From an uncultured Granulosicoccus sp. (GTDB taxonomy: Bacteria > Pseudomonadota > Gammaproteobacteria > Granulosicoccales > Granulosicoccaceae): DNA of 64,000 nucleotides. The stretch spans positions 1 through 64,000 of the forward strand of contig CANMQI010000027.1 of the NCBI GenBank assembly GCA_947499955.1, written 5' to 3'. Positions 50,567-59,329 of this stretch are shown here, one piece after another (position 1 is the first letter of the stretch; every line of letters starts with the position of its first letter). A program made the translations under genes and the position numbers. The notes under the pieces were generated by a model that was not told the origin of the DNA, ran no database searches, and saw only the letters and a list, made by a program, of their open reading frames with translations.

Positions 50567-51445
50567 TCAGTCCTTCTGAAAATGACGCAGGCGCTGAATC
50601 AGACTGGAGGTGTCCCAGCGTCCACCGCCCATCTGTTGTACATCGGCATAGAACTGATCAACCAGAGCGGTGACCGGTAATGAGACGCCCGCCTGCTTGG
50701 CAGCATCCAGCGCGATACCCAGATCCTTGCGCATCCAGTCAACCGCAAAACCATGATCGAAATGATTGTCCACCATGGTGTCGGCACGATTGCTCAACTG
50801 CCAGGAACCACCGGCGCCCTTGGAAACCAGGTTTGCCATCTGCTTGGCATCCAGTCCGGATTTTTCAGCAAAATTGATGGCTTCAGACATGCCCTGTACC
50901 AGACCGGCTATGCAGATCTGATTGCACATCTTGGTTACCTGTCCGGCACCGACATCGCCGAACCGTTCGATAGCCTTGGCGTAGACATCCATCACTGGCT
51001 GAGCACGATCGTAGTCGACCTCGGAACCACCACACATGATGGCCAGCTGGCCGTTCTCGGCACCCGCCTGCCCACCGGACACCGGTGCGTCCACGAAACC
51101 GATGCCAGCCTCCGCACCGGCCGCTGCCAGTTCGCGTGCCACCTGCGCAGATGCCGTGGTGTGATCGACAAATACGGAGCCCTTGTTCATACCGGCAAAT
51201 GCACCTGTGTCACCCAGCACAACCGAGCGAAGATCATCATCGTTGCCGACACAGGCCATGACGAAATCAGCGCCTTTTGCAGCTTCTGCCGGTGTATCGG
51301 CAGCGGAACCGCCGTGTTCATTTGCCCAGCGCGCAGCTTTTTCAGCCGTGCGGTTATAGACAGTGACGGAATGACCCGCTTTTTGCAGATGGCCCGCCAT
51401 CGGGTAACCCATCACACCAAGTCCGAGGAATGCTACCTTCGCCAT
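50567..51445 (-). CDS. Beta-hydroxyacid dehydrogenase family NAD(P)-dependent oxidoreductase
   Basis: 292 residues from ATG 51445 (MAKVAFLGLGVMGYPMAGHL). The longer frame to 51610 is unsupported. GLGVMG is the dinucleotide motif, VDAPVSGGQAGAENGQL the substrate-binding block, and GAGQVTKMCNQ holds the catalytic Lys and the Asn that follows. Family members oxidise 3-hydroxyisobutyrate, tartronate semialdehyde, D-glycerate or sulfolactaldehyde. First gene of the lar operon, so its substrate may be linked to the LarA product. Shares a 122-base gap with divergent cobU. Confidence 0.9.
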   Translation of the reverse strand: MAKVAFLGLGVMGYPMAGHLQKAGHSVTVYNRTAEKAARWANEHGGSAADTPAEAAKGADFVMACVGNDDDLRSVVLGDTGAFAGMNKGSVFVDHTTASAQVARELAAAGAEAGIGFVDAPVSGGQAGAENGQLAIMCGGSEVDYDRAQPVMDVYAKAIERFGDVGAGQVTKMCNQICIAGLVQGMSEAINFAEKSGLDAKQMANLVSKGAGGSWQLSNRADTMVDNHFDHGFAVDWMRKDLGIALDAAKQAGVSLPVTALVDQFYADVQQMGGGRWDTSSLIQRLRHFQKD

Positions 51446-51567
51446 TACCGATCTTCCCTTGTTTGACAAAGCCCAATGGTAACTCATTGGATACCACCCG
51501 ATAACAGGGAAGCCTTTGTGTGCCGGTAGAATCGGCACGCAAGCTTCGAGCAACCCAGAGCCCTGAC

Positions 51568-52074
51568 ATGAAATCCCTGATACTCGGTGGTGTGAAATCC
51601 GGCAAGTCACGCCATGCCGAACAACTGGCCACGAATTCAGGTCGACCAGTAACGGTCATCGCCACCGCAACAGGCGATGATGCGGGTATGCAGGCACGTA
51701 TCGCTCGTCATCAGGCCGAGCGCAATCCGCACTGGCATCTGCTTGAAGAACCGATTCTGCTGGGCAGGGCCATTGCCAGCATCGACGAGCAACATTGCGT
51801 GCTGGTGGATTGCCTGACCTTGTGGCTGACCAATCTGTTGATGCTGGAGAACGACACGGCCCTGAGCACCGAATTGCAATCTCTGAATACTGCAGTGGAA
51901 AACTGCGGTAACCGTCTTGTCATGGTCTCCAATGAAACCAGCATGGGCATTGTTCCCATGGGAGAGCTGTCACGACGCTACTGCGATGAAGCCGGCTTGT
52001 TGCATCAAGCCATGGCCCGGCACTGTGACGAGGTGGTTCTGATGATCGCGGGGCTCTGCCACCGCCTCAAGTAG
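51568..52074 (+). CDS. cobU: Adenosylcobinamide kinase/guanylyltransferase (CobU/CobP)
   Basis: 168 residues from ATG 51568. Walker A GGVKSGKS and the family blocks VTVIATATGDDAGMQARIARH, VLVDCLTLWLTNLL, VMVSNETSMGIVPMGELSRRY and a C-terminal VVLMIAGLCHRLK fit CobU. The enzyme phosphorylates adenosylcobinamide and adds GMP in corrinoid salvage. No other cobalamin gene is adjacent, and the upstream 122 bases do not show a convincing B12 riboswitch. The usual Pro in the C-terminal AGLP is replaced by Cys. Confidence 0.92.
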   Translation: MKSLILGGVKSGKSRHAEQLATNSGRPVTVIATATGDDAGMQARIARHQAERNPHWHLLEEPILLGRAIASIDEQHCVLVDCLTLWLTNLLMLENDTALSTELQSLNTAVENCGNRLVMVSNETSMGIVPMGELSRRYCDEAGLLHQAMARHCDEVVLMIAGLCHRLK

Positions 52075-52130
52075 TCAGGCGTGCCGAAGCCAGACGCACC
52101 TCACCGTCCTTGCCGGGAAGCTGATCGCGC

Positions 52131-52415
52131 TTACGCCTTGATGCGTTTGACCTGTACCGGTGTCGTACGCTGCGGTTGATGCTCGGACACGATATTGCGG
52201 CTCTGACATCCTTTCGGATCCGAGTTTTCACCGGCGTCCTGATCTGCCGAGCTTTCGCGCTGCTGGCCGTTGCGATCACAATCGTCGGCACGAACACCAC
52301 GACTTGCCGTCAATGCGCCTCCTACCAGCAGGAATCCGGCTCCTGCTCGCATGAATTGACGCCGACTGGCACGATCCCAGACAACGACTGAGTCACTCTG
52401 TTGCTTTTCTGACAT
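52131..52415 (-). CDS. Small Tat-signal protein, function unknown
   Basis: 94 residues. A twin-arginine signal SRRQFMRAGAGFLLVGGAL (about 17-35) is followed by ASRGVRA and a mature part of only about 50 residues, rich in Asp, Gln, Ser and Glu. Two cysteines remain in it: DDCDRNGQQ and DPKGCQSRN. Small Tat proteins of this style (DCD ... ADPxxC) occur in gammaproteobacteria without assigned role. A clear ribosome-binding site (GGGAG nine bases upstream of ATG 52415) supports translation. It is monocistronic, between cobU and the cupin. Confidence 0.65.
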   Translation of the reverse strand: MSEKQQSDSVVVWDRASRRQFMRAGAGFLLVGGALTASRGVRADDCDRNGQQRESSADQDAGENSDPKGCQSRNIVSEHQPQRTTPVQVKRIKA

Positions 52416-52482
52416 GGACGATTGCTCCCGAAACAGGATGTCGACACGTACTGCTACAAACTACTGCAAGTATTCCGCCTCG

Positions 52483-53706
52483 TCAAATGATGCCATTCTC
52501 ACTCGGCGCATCATTCACGATTGCAATGATATTGGCCTGCAGCAATTGCTCGCACAAGGCCTGCTTCTGATCGGCATTCAGCGCTTCCCAGTCAGACAGC
52601 GGTTGCACCTGACATGACAGCAATTGCTCGAAAGCCTCGGCCATCGGGTCTGCCAGCTCCAACACCTGCCCCGGAACTCGGCAGGAGACTCGCGCGCCCC
52701 GGCGCTCGGCAACAAGCCCGGCGCCCGCCCTGATCCGTATCATCGTGTCTGGCAGCCACTCAACAGGCGCAGCACTCAAGGTTCCCGTGCAGTCCTGGGC
52801 GTTATCCAGAGAGATGGCATTCAGCAAGCGTGTCCGCGCCGTCTGCCAGTGGTGTTCTTCAAGGGCGCAATTCAGCAAATCCTGCAACGGCTCTGCGCTC
52901 TGCCCTGGCGAGTCTATCGATGCCCTCGCCTCCCGGGTTCGCCACAGTTCTTCAGGTACGCTACTGCGATACCGAGGATCTGACTGCGTCATTACATCCA
53001 CCATCTCCAGCAGCGCATCACGCAGCGTCAACGCATAGACACCCAGCGTGATATGCAATGACGCCTCATCACAGGCGATCGCGTCGTGGAAAACACCTCG
53101 AGGTATGTAAAGCGTATCGCCAGCACTGATGGTAACGCTCTCCGCCAGCTCACCCGGTTCATGCACAGTGGCATCGAAGCCTTCGTGTGAATACGGTCGT
53201 TCAACCCCTCCTTCATAGAAGTTGAACGTCTTGCTGCCTTGCACCTGCAGAATGAACACGTCGTGAGAATCGTAGTGGGCACCGAAACCCTGCTCGCCGG
53301 GCGGCGACAGATACAGATTGGTCTGGCAACGCAGGTCCAGCTCAGCCTGTACGACTCGCCTGAACTCTGCCAGGGCCGGTAACGATTGATACGCCGCAGA
53401 CATGACGATGGTTGCCCCCTGACGATAGGCCTCGATCAGCCGACTCGGCACGATTCGTTGACTGTTGTCGGTGTACGCCTCCACGGCAACCGGCGAGCGC
53501 TTGCGACTCAACTGCACAGCGGGAAACAGGAGTTCACGGCTCGACAGCAAGGTCTCGATATCAGTCAAGCGCAGGATGTGGTCGAAATGGCCAGCATCAT
53601 GGCGTTCGATGTGCAGCGTTTCCCGTTCCCAGTACTGGCTCATGAAATCCGGCAAGGTCAGCGGATTCAGAACCCGGGACAACGCATTTTTGTCAGGATC
53701 AACCAT
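52483..53706 (-). CDS. JmjC/cupin-4 family oxygenase (ribosomal oxygenase-like)
   Basis: 407 residues. The Fe(II)/2-oxoglutarate site is H144-Y-D146 (AHYDSHD) with distal H207 (IPRGVFHDA), and the 2-oxoglutarate-binding FxLQVxGSKTF segment lies between them. The N-terminal half resembles the cupin_4/YcfD (RoxA) group that hydroxylates ribosomal proteins, and the C-terminal 150 residues form the helical and winged-helix-like region. A broader JmjC hydroxylase is also possible. No ribosomal gene is nearby. Confidence 0.8.
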   Translation of the reverse strand: MVDPDKNALSRVLNPLTLPDFMSQYWERETLHIERHDAGHFDHILRLTDIETLLSSRELLFPAVQLSRKRSPVAVEAYTDNSQRIVPSRLIEAYRQGATIVMSAAYQSLPALAEFRRVVQAELDLRCQTNLYLSPPGEQGFGAHYDSHDVFILQVQGSKTFNFYEGGVERPYSHEGFDATVHEPGELAESVTISAGDTLYIPRGVFHDAIACDEASLHITLGVYALTLRDALLEMVDVMTQSDPRYRSSVPEELWRTREARASIDSPGQSAEPLQDLLNCALEEHHWQTARTRLLNAISLDNAQDCTGTLSAAPVEWLPDTMIRIRAGAGLVAERRGARVSCRVPGQVLELADPMAEAFEQLLSCQVQPLSDWEALNADQKQALCEQLLQANIIAIVNDAPSENGII

Positions 53707-53820
53707 GAATGCAACACTCGATGCCGACGCCAGTCGTCATGAGTGATCTTACAAGCGCAAAGCGGCAGCCGTCTGCCCGGAAACGACGATATTGCATGCA
53801 ATACTCCACCCTTGTACTTG

Positions 53821-53979
53821 CCCGGAATTCCGGACTATCTCGTCTTTGGAGAAACCACCGACAAGGCCGGTGCAGCCGGTGCCCTCATCATTGTCGGTGG
53901 TGCGATTTTCCTGGCATTGAGAGAAGGTCGGAACGCAAGAGTCAGCAGTGCCAGCTCAGCCTCCCGGGAGGCTGAGTGA
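53821..53979 (+). pseudogene. C-terminal remnant of an EamA transporter
   Basis: The segment PDYLVFGETTDKAGAAGALI, then IVGGAIFLALREGR, reads as the last half-helix and final helix of EamA/DMT transporters, where L-x-F-G-E-x-x-D and a Gly-rich helix ending in R-E are typical. There is no upstream membrane domain: the frame begins only at 53743 and the preceding part is not transporter-like. It looks like a decayed end of a transporter whose front was replaced or deleted. It lies between the cupin start and the PhyH end. Confidence 0.55.
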
Positions 53980-53995
53980 CACCAGACATCACAGC

Positions 53996-54871
53996 TTACC
54001 TTTCCACACCGGCAAACAGAAATTCCTGCTGAATACGCAGATTCTCCCGTACCGAGGCCAGGTCATCGGCGTGTACAACACCCCGGGGCTTGTCGATCAG
54101 CCTGAAATTGCCGTAGTCATCCTTGCCAGCAACCAGTTTTGCCGTGGTCTTTTCAGCCACGGTCTGTTTCATGTCCGGTGAAATATAGCGAATGGCCAGA
54201 CCGATACGGCGATCATCAGAAGTATTGGCATGAGAGCCGTGAAACACCTTGCCATGATGCAGGGACATCTCTCCGGGTTGCAGCAAGACATTGGTAGCCT
54301 CGTCTTCATTGACCTCGACCGCCAGTTCCTGACCGCGTGACAGCAGGTTGTTGTCATTGAAAGTATCACGATGCTTGACGATATCCTGCTTGTGCGTACC
54401 GGCCACGAATTTAACGCATCCGCTCTGCACGGTAGACGGAGAAAGAGCCACCCAGGCCGTCACCTCGTGGCTGTCATCCAGCCCCCAATAGGTCAGATCC
54501 TGATGCCAGCTGATGAAGTCGGGAGTATGCGGCTCCTTGGTGAAGAACCCGGCATTCCAGACCAGCAGATCGGGCCCCAGGATGCGACTGACCGGCTCGA
54601 GAATCGAGGGAAGTCGACTGATTTCATCGACAAACGGCAGCACATAGGCAGCATTGAGCAAGGCCAGCTTGCGCGTCTCGGGGTCGCCTGACATCTGCGC
54701 CTCGAAGTCTTCCATCGTCTTGCGATAAGCCGCTGCCTGCTCGGGCGGCATCACCCTGAGGGGGAAATGATAGCCATCCTGCTCATAGCGGTTCAGCCAG
54801 TCAGGCGCATGGCCGGATCTCATCGGCTGGCCAGTCTTTCCGGGTTCGGTGGTTGGAGATACAGTGCTCAC
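53996..54871 (-). CDS. Phytanoyl-CoA dioxygenase (PhyH) family protein
   Basis: 291 residues from GTG 54871, with AGAGGA about eight bases upstream. A TTG at 54949 would add 26 odd residues. The Fe(II) motif is WHQD (His123, Asp125), the distal His is in VFHGSHANTSDDRRIGLAIRY (His211), and the Arg that follows binds 2-oxoglutarate. Family members hydroxylate diverse small molecules, including ectoine, quaternary amines and natural products. The substrate is unknown. It is monocistronic, with a 10-bp inverted repeat upstream. Confidence 0.87.
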   Translation of the reverse strand: MSTVSPTTEPGKTGQPMRSGHAPDWLNRYEQDGYHFPLRVMPPEQAAAYRKTMEDFEAQMSGDPETRKLALLNAAYVLPFVDEISRLPSILEPVSRILGPDLLVWNAGFFTKEPHTPDFISWHQDLTYWGLDDSHEVTAWVALSPSTVQSGCVKFVAGTHKQDIVKHRDTFNDNNLLSRGQELAVEVNEDEATNVLLQPGEMSLHHGKVFHGSHANTSDDRRIGLAIRYISPDMKQTVAEKTTAKLVAGKDDYGNFRLIDKPRGVVHADDLASVRENLRIQQEFLFAGVER

Positions 54872-54954
54872 GGCGTGATTCCTCTCTCGCCTCGCTCTAC
54901 TCGAGGTCAAATTAACGGGCTCGGGAGGATTATGCCGAGAAACTACCAATCATG

Positions 54955-54981
54955 CAAATATGAATTGATAGTTCATATTTG
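54955..54981. promoter_or_regulatory. Perfect inverted repeat CAAATATGAA-N7-TTCATATTTG
   Basis: Ten-base arms at 54955-54964 and 54972-54981 with a 7-base spacer, AT-rich in a GC-rich region, 84 bases upstream of the PhyH start. Size and symmetry suit a dimeric regulator's operator. No regulator gene is next to it. It could also form an RNA hairpin, but there is no T-tract. Confidence 0.45.
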
Positions 54982-55141
54982 AAAGCTTCTGTTTCGGTGA
55001 CAGGAATACCGAGACTGGCAAAGTCGACTTTGCCGAGGAATCTCAGCAGGGAAATTGATGACCCTTCACCGCCAACCACGTTGTCTGAAGGGAGTATTGA
55101 CGAGGCGCAGGATGGCGGTGTGAAAACGCGCCGTTCGTGCA

Positions 55142-55393
55142 TCAACCGCCTTGAATGCGCGGCAGCAGAAAGACTTCGGCCCCTTCAGGCAGCTCTGTAT
55201 CCCAGCTGTCACGGTACAAGGTGCCATCCACAGACACGGCAATCCCTTGCCTGATGAACGGTGCCATGCCGGGATAATCCGCTTCGAGCCTGGCAAACAA
55301 TTCGCGAATGGTGCGAGCCTTCACTCGCACGCTGGCCTCGCCCTGCGCAAACGGGCGCAGGGCGGACCAGAGCTTGACCTCATGCTGCGCCAT
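55142..55393 (-). CDS. MoaD/ThiS-family beta-grasp protein
   Basis: 83 residues ending in GG, the C-terminal diglycine that is adenylated and thiocarboxylated in MoaD. Beta-grasp blocks are VKLWSALRPFAQGE, TIRELFARLEADYPGM and VSVDGTLYRDSWDTEL, ending EGAEVFLLPRIQGG. MoaD delivers sulfur to molybdopterin. It lies 40 bases after a molybdenum hydroxylase and in line with its operon, so a dedicated sulfur carrier for that enzyme's cofactor is likely. A house-keeping MoaD would normally be with moaE, which is absent here. Confidence 0.85.
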   Translation of the reverse strand: MAQHEVKLWSALRPFAQGEASVRVKARTIRELFARLEADYPGMAPFIRQGIAVSVDGTLYRDSWDTELPEGAEVFLLPRIQGG

Positions 55394-55433
55394 GGCAGCG
55401 GATACCGATTGGAAACTCAGCGTTCAATCTGCT

Positions 55434-57722
55434 TCAAGCGGTTTCAGTACTAGTCGAAGAGGCTTCCTCCGCCTCATCCAATGCCTTGAGTATGCGAGGC
55501 GCCGACATGGGTACGTGCGTCATGCGAACGCCAAATGCATTGGATACGGCATTACCGATGGCCGCCAGAGGTGGCACGATGGACGTCTCACCCACACCCC
55601 GAATTCCGTAGGGATGATTGGGATTGGGTATTTCCAGAATCTGTGTATCGATCATCGGTAGATCGGAACAGACCGGAATGCGATAGTCGAGGAAACCGGC
55701 ATTCTGCAGTCGACCGTCTTCGCCGTAAACATACTCCTCGTTCAAGGCCCAGCCGATACCCTGAGCAGCCCCACCTTGATACTGCCCTTCGACATAAGTG
55801 GGATGCACCGCCTTGCCGGCATCCTGAATGACGGTATAGCGGACAACCTGGGTACGACCAGTCTCGGGATCCACTTCCACGTCGCAGATATGCGTGGCAA
55901 ATGACACACCGGCACCGTCCGCGACCAGCTCGTTGTGACCGGCAATGGGTCCGCCGGTATTGGGAGCGGCAGCGGCAATCTCCGCCAGTGACAGAGGTGC
56001 CAGATTGCCGTATTTCTTGCCGATAGCCTTGGCGCAACCCTCTTCCCAGGCAACCTTCGCAACCGGGATGTCCCACATCTTCGCTGCACGTTCCTTGAGA
56101 ATGGTGATGGCATTACGAGCTGACATGATGGTCGCCATGGAACTGGAGAACGTTCCTCGGCTGCCATCGGTCATGTCGTTGTAACCCAGCGTGCTGGTAT
56201 CACCGACCACCGCCCGTACCTGGTCATAGGGAATGCCCAGTTCTTCTGCGGCGACCAGCGCCAGCGATGCCCGCGCACCACCCACATCGATGGTTCCCAC
56301 CGTCAGGGCTACCGTACCGTCAGGCGCGATATTCAGATCGGTACAGGTCTGGCCACCAAAGTTGAACCAGAACCCACAGGCCATGCCGCGCCCCTGATTC
56401 TTGCCCAGAGGAGCTGACATGTGAGGGTGTTCCTTGGCTGCCTGCAAGGTGGGACCGATACCGATAGGCCCGTACACCGGCCCATAGGATGACTGTGTCC
56501 CCTTCTTGGCTGCATTGCGAATGCGCAGATCGACCGGGTCCATGCCGATACGACCAGCCAGTTCATCAACCACACTCTCCACGGCAAAAGCGGCCATGGG
56601 TGCAGACGGTGCACGATAGGCAGTCGTCTTCGGCCGATTGACAAGCACCTCCAGTCCAACCGTCCGCACATTCTTCATGTCGTAACAGGCAAACGCTGTC
56701 ATGGCACCCAGCTCGGCCCACATGCCGACGTAAGGGCCGGAGGTGTATCGCAAGGTGGCATCACCTGCCGTGATACGTCCTTTCTTTGTGATGCCAATGC
56801 GTACGTCAATGGAGGTTGCACTGGTGGGACCGGATGCGCGAAAGACTTCATCACGTGACATGACCAGTTTGACCGGACGATTGGCCTTGCGGGACAGCGC
56901 CAGCGCGACGGGCTCGGCCCAGACGTGTGTCTTGCCACCGAAACCACCGCCGATTTCTGTTGGCGTCACACGCAGCTTGGAGACATCCATACCCAGCAAC
57001 TCGGCGCAATGCTGACGAAAAACGAAATGCCCCTGCGTGCAGACCCACAATTCTCCGCTGCCATCAGGACTGATGCTGGCGACACAGGCATGCGGCTCGA
57101 TGTAGCCCTGGTGTGTCTGCTCGGTTCTGAAGGTTCGCTCGATGATGACATCGGCCTTGGCAAAACCGGCTTCCACATCGCCATGCCCGAACTCCGAGCG
57201 ACGGGCGATATTCGATGGTTTTCGGGGCTTGGGCTCGACCCCTTGCGTGAAACATTTCCTGTGCAGAACAGGAGCCCCCTTGGCGACCGCCTCATCCACA
57301 TCGGTGACGTGTGGCAGGATCTCGTAGTCCACCTTGATGAGTTTCAGGGCCTTGCGTGCTGTCACGGCATCCACGGCAGCAACCGCTGCCACGGCATGTC
57401 CATCGTAATAGACGTGCGTGCGGGCCATGCAATTATCGAGAATATCGAACAGCTCGCTATTGCCATTGGTCAGGTCAGGCAGATCGGCAGACGTGATGAC
57501 TGCCTTGACGCCTTGCAGGGCTTCCGCCTTGCTGGTGTCGATGCTGCGAATCGCAGCATGCGGATGCGGGCTGCGCAGGATGCTCCCGACCAGCTGCCCG
57601 GGCAGATCGATATCCGCACCGTAGCGTGCCCGGCCAGTCACCTTGTCGATGCCGTCGGGTCGTAGTGGACGTGTGCCGACGGATTTGAATGTCTGACCCG
57701 TGAACTTTGTATCAGCAGTCAT
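55434..57722 (-). CDS. Molybdenum hydroxylase large (Mo-binding) subunit
   Basis: 762 residues, xanthine-dehydrogenase-family large subunit. Domain 1 (about 17-125) holds RYGADIDLPGQLVGSILRSPHPHA in pieces. The molybdopterin blocks are GGGFGGKTH and TAYRAPSAPMAAFAVES, with GGARASLALVAAEELG further on, and the base Glu712 in IRGVGET. AYRAPSAP differs from CO dehydrogenase (AYRCSFR) and from the AFRGFG of the first hydroxylase at 26746, so substrate differs from both. The gene starts three bases after the [2Fe-2S] subunit stop with AGAGG upstream. Substrate unknown. Confidence 0.9.
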   Translation of the reverse strand: MTADTKFTGQTFKSVGTRPLRPDGIDKVTGRARYGADIDLPGQLVGSILRSPHPHAAIRSIDTSKAEALQGVKAVITSADLPDLTNGNSELFDILDNCMARTHVYYDGHAVAAVAAVDAVTARKALKLIKVDYEILPHVTDVDEAVAKGAPVLHRKCFTQGVEPKPRKPSNIARRSEFGHGDVEAGFAKADVIIERTFRTEQTHQGYIEPHACVASISPDGSGELWVCTQGHFVFRQHCAELLGMDVSKLRVTPTEIGGGFGGKTHVWAEPVALALSRKANRPVKLVMSRDEVFRASGPTSATSIDVRIGITKKGRITAGDATLRYTSGPYVGMWAELGAMTAFACYDMKNVRTVGLEVLVNRPKTTAYRAPSAPMAAFAVESVVDELAGRIGMDPVDLRIRNAAKKGTQSSYGPVYGPIGIGPTLQAAKEHPHMSAPLGKNQGRGMACGFWFNFGGQTCTDLNIAPDGTVALTVGTIDVGGARASLALVAAEELGIPYDQVRAVVGDTSTLGYNDMTDGSRGTFSSSMATIMSARNAITILKERAAKMWDIPVAKVAWEEGCAKAIGKKYGNLAPLSLAEIAAAAPNTGGPIAGHNELVADGAGVSFATHICDVEVDPETGRTQVVRYTVIQDAGKAVHPTYVEGQYQGGAAQGIGWALNEEYVYGEDGRLQNAGFLDYRIPVCSDLPMIDTQILEIPNPNHPYGIRGVGETSIVPPLAAIGNAVSNAFGVRMTHVPMSAPRILKALDEAEEASSTSTETA

Positions 57723-57725
57723 GGC

Positions 57726-58199
57726 TCAAGCCTCTCGCAATTCGGTAGCGGTCGCCTGTACCGCCCGTACGATCTTGTCATAACCGGTACACCGGCACAG
57801 ATTGCCCGCCAGGGCATACCGGATCTCTTCTTCCGTTGGATCCGGGTTGTTCTTCAACAGGGCCTTGGCAGCCATCAGGAATCCAGGAGTACAGATGCCG
57901 CACTGCAGTGCCGCGTGTTCGATGAACTTGGTCTGCAGGGTATGGAGCTCTGCACCCTTGCTCAAGCCCTCAACCGTTTCGACCTTGCGTCCTTCGACTT
58001 CCATACCCAGTACCAGGCAGGAACAGACCAACGTACCATCGAGGATAACGCTGCAAGCGCCACAATCGCCTGTCCCACACCCTTCCTTGACACCTTTGAG
58101 ACCGACCCGGTTACGCAACGCGTCTAGCAGGGTTTCATCAGCTTCGCAGGCAAAACCGATAGTGTCGCCGTTGATATTCGTATTGACCAGTTGAGTCAT
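57726..58199 (-). CDS. [2Fe-2S] small subunit of molybdenum hydroxylase (CoxS-like)
   Basis: 157 residues with two [2Fe-2S] clusters. The plant-ferredoxin-type domain has GCGTGDCGACSVILDG and CSCLVLG, and the helical domain has CGICTPGFLMAAKALL with LAGNLCRCTGYDKIV. All eight cysteines are present. Its start overlaps the FAD subunit stop in ATGA. Electrons pass from the Mo subunit through these clusters to FAD. Confidence 0.93.
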   Translation of the reverse strand: MTQLVNTNINGDTIGFACEADETLLDALRNRVGLKGVKEGCGTGDCGACSVILDGTLVCSCLVLGMEVEGRKVETVEGLSKGAELHTLQTKFIEHAALQCGICTPGFLMAAKALLKNNPDPTEEEIRYALAGNLCRCTGYDKIVRAVQATATELREA

Positions 58200-59059
58200 G
58201 CCTTGCCTCCAGCTCGTGTCCAGGCAGCCTGAGCTGCACGTTTTGCCAGGACACCTGCTACGCGTGTTCGGTATTCCACAGTGCCTCGTTTATCGTTGAT
58301 CGGTTTACAGGCAGCCGAACAGGCTTTTGCCACGGCCGCAAGAGTTGCTTCGTCCAGTGTATTGCCTATCAGCGCCTTCTCTGCTGCGGGCACACGAATT
58401 GCCGTTGTGGCCACCGCTCCAAGCGCGACCCGAGCGGCCGTGATGATGTTCTTGCGATCGATGGTCAGGTTGACCGCGGCACTGACCACGGCAATATCCA
58501 TCTCTGTACGCGGCGTGAAACGCAGGTAGGCATCGGCCGATCGGGTCTTGCGCGGTGGCAGTTCGATGGCAGCCACCAGCTCGCCTTTCTTGAGGGATGT
58601 CTTGCCGGGACCGGTTGCCAGCTTTTCGACAGGCAATCGTCGTTCACCCTTGGGGCCGATGATGAGCACCTGTGCATCGGCTGCAATCAGCGCCGGCACA
58701 CTGTCCGCCGCCGGCGATGCATTGCACAGATTACCGGTCATGGTACAGCGACCCTGTACCTGATCGGAGCCGATCAGATTGGCGGCCTCGACCACTCCGG
58801 GCCAGGCTTTCTTCAGGGCTTGATGCCTGCCCATGACACCGCAGCTGGTCGCCGCACCAATGGATGTGCCTGCAGCCGTCTTGCGGATCACATGCATATC
58901 CTTGATCCGTTTGATATCGATAACGACATCGGGCTCTATAAAGCCGCCCTTCATGCGGACAATAAGATCGGTTCCGCCCGCCAGAATATGTACCCGTCCT
59001 CTGGAACTGGCGAGTAACTCGACAGCCTCGGGAGTGGTTAGTGGAGCTTCGTATCGCAC
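58196..59059 (-). CDS. FAD-binding subunit of molybdenum hydroxylase (CoxM-like)
   Basis: 287 residues from GTG 59059, with AGGA eight bases upstream. The open frame to 59125 carries a Cys-rich stretch unlike the family and is rejected. FAD motifs: HILAGGTDLIVRMKGG and TGNLCNASPAADSVPALI. The C-terminal domain follows (RVALGAVATTAIRVPAAEK). First gene of the hydroxylase operon FAD, [2Fe-2S], Mo, MoaD-like. The 270 bases upstream should hold the promoter, and I see no clear operator there. Confidence 0.9.
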   Translation of the reverse strand: MRYEAPLTTPEAVELLASSRGRVHILAGGTDLIVRMKGGFIEPDVVIDIKRIKDMHVIRKTAAGTSIGAATSCGVMGRHQALKKAWPGVVEAANLIGSDQVQGRCTMTGNLCNASPAADSVPALIAADAQVLIIGPKGERRLPVEKLATGPGKTSLKKGELVAAIELPPRKTRSADAYLRFTPRTEMDIAVVSAAVNLTIDRKNIITAARVALGAVATTAIRVPAAEKALIGNTLDEATLAAVAKACSAACKPINDKRGTVEYRTRVAGVLAKRAAQAAWTRAGGKA

Positions 59060-59329
59060 CTTTGAATTCCTGTTTTGGGATGACAGTCGCGCTGCACAAC
59101 AAACCATGCAACACATTGCAGCCAAGTGTGTTTCATCAAGGATCAGGGGTCAACCTGCAAATGGCTGACCTCTGGTAAGGAGGTGCGTCACTCGCCCTTC
59201 GGCAGCCGGAGTGTACCCGTCCATCTGCATTGCCCCTCCTCGTCGAACTCCAGTACGCCTTCGTCAGGTCGCTTTGCCGGACGGGGGCACGCAGGCGCTG
59301 AGTATCACCTCAGTTTTCCAATCGCCTCA

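Noticed and set aside
50567-51445. 2-(hydroxymethyl)glutarate dehydrogenase completing the nicotinate route
   Set aside because: It belongs to the right superfamily, but lies 11 kb away in the lar operon and has its own context. Nothing in the sequence ties it to 2-formylglutarate.
51446-51567. Possible cobalamin riboswitch upstream of cobU
   Set aside because: The gap is only 122 bases. It has local hairpins (CCAATG/CATTGG and GTGCCG/CGGCAC) and an AGGGAAG stretch, but no B12-box GCCACTG and no room for the full fold.
55434-59059. Aerobic carbon monoxide dehydrogenase (coxMSL)
   Set aside because: Subunit order matches, but the active-site loop is AYRAPSAP, not AYRCSFR, and the cox accessory genes are absent.
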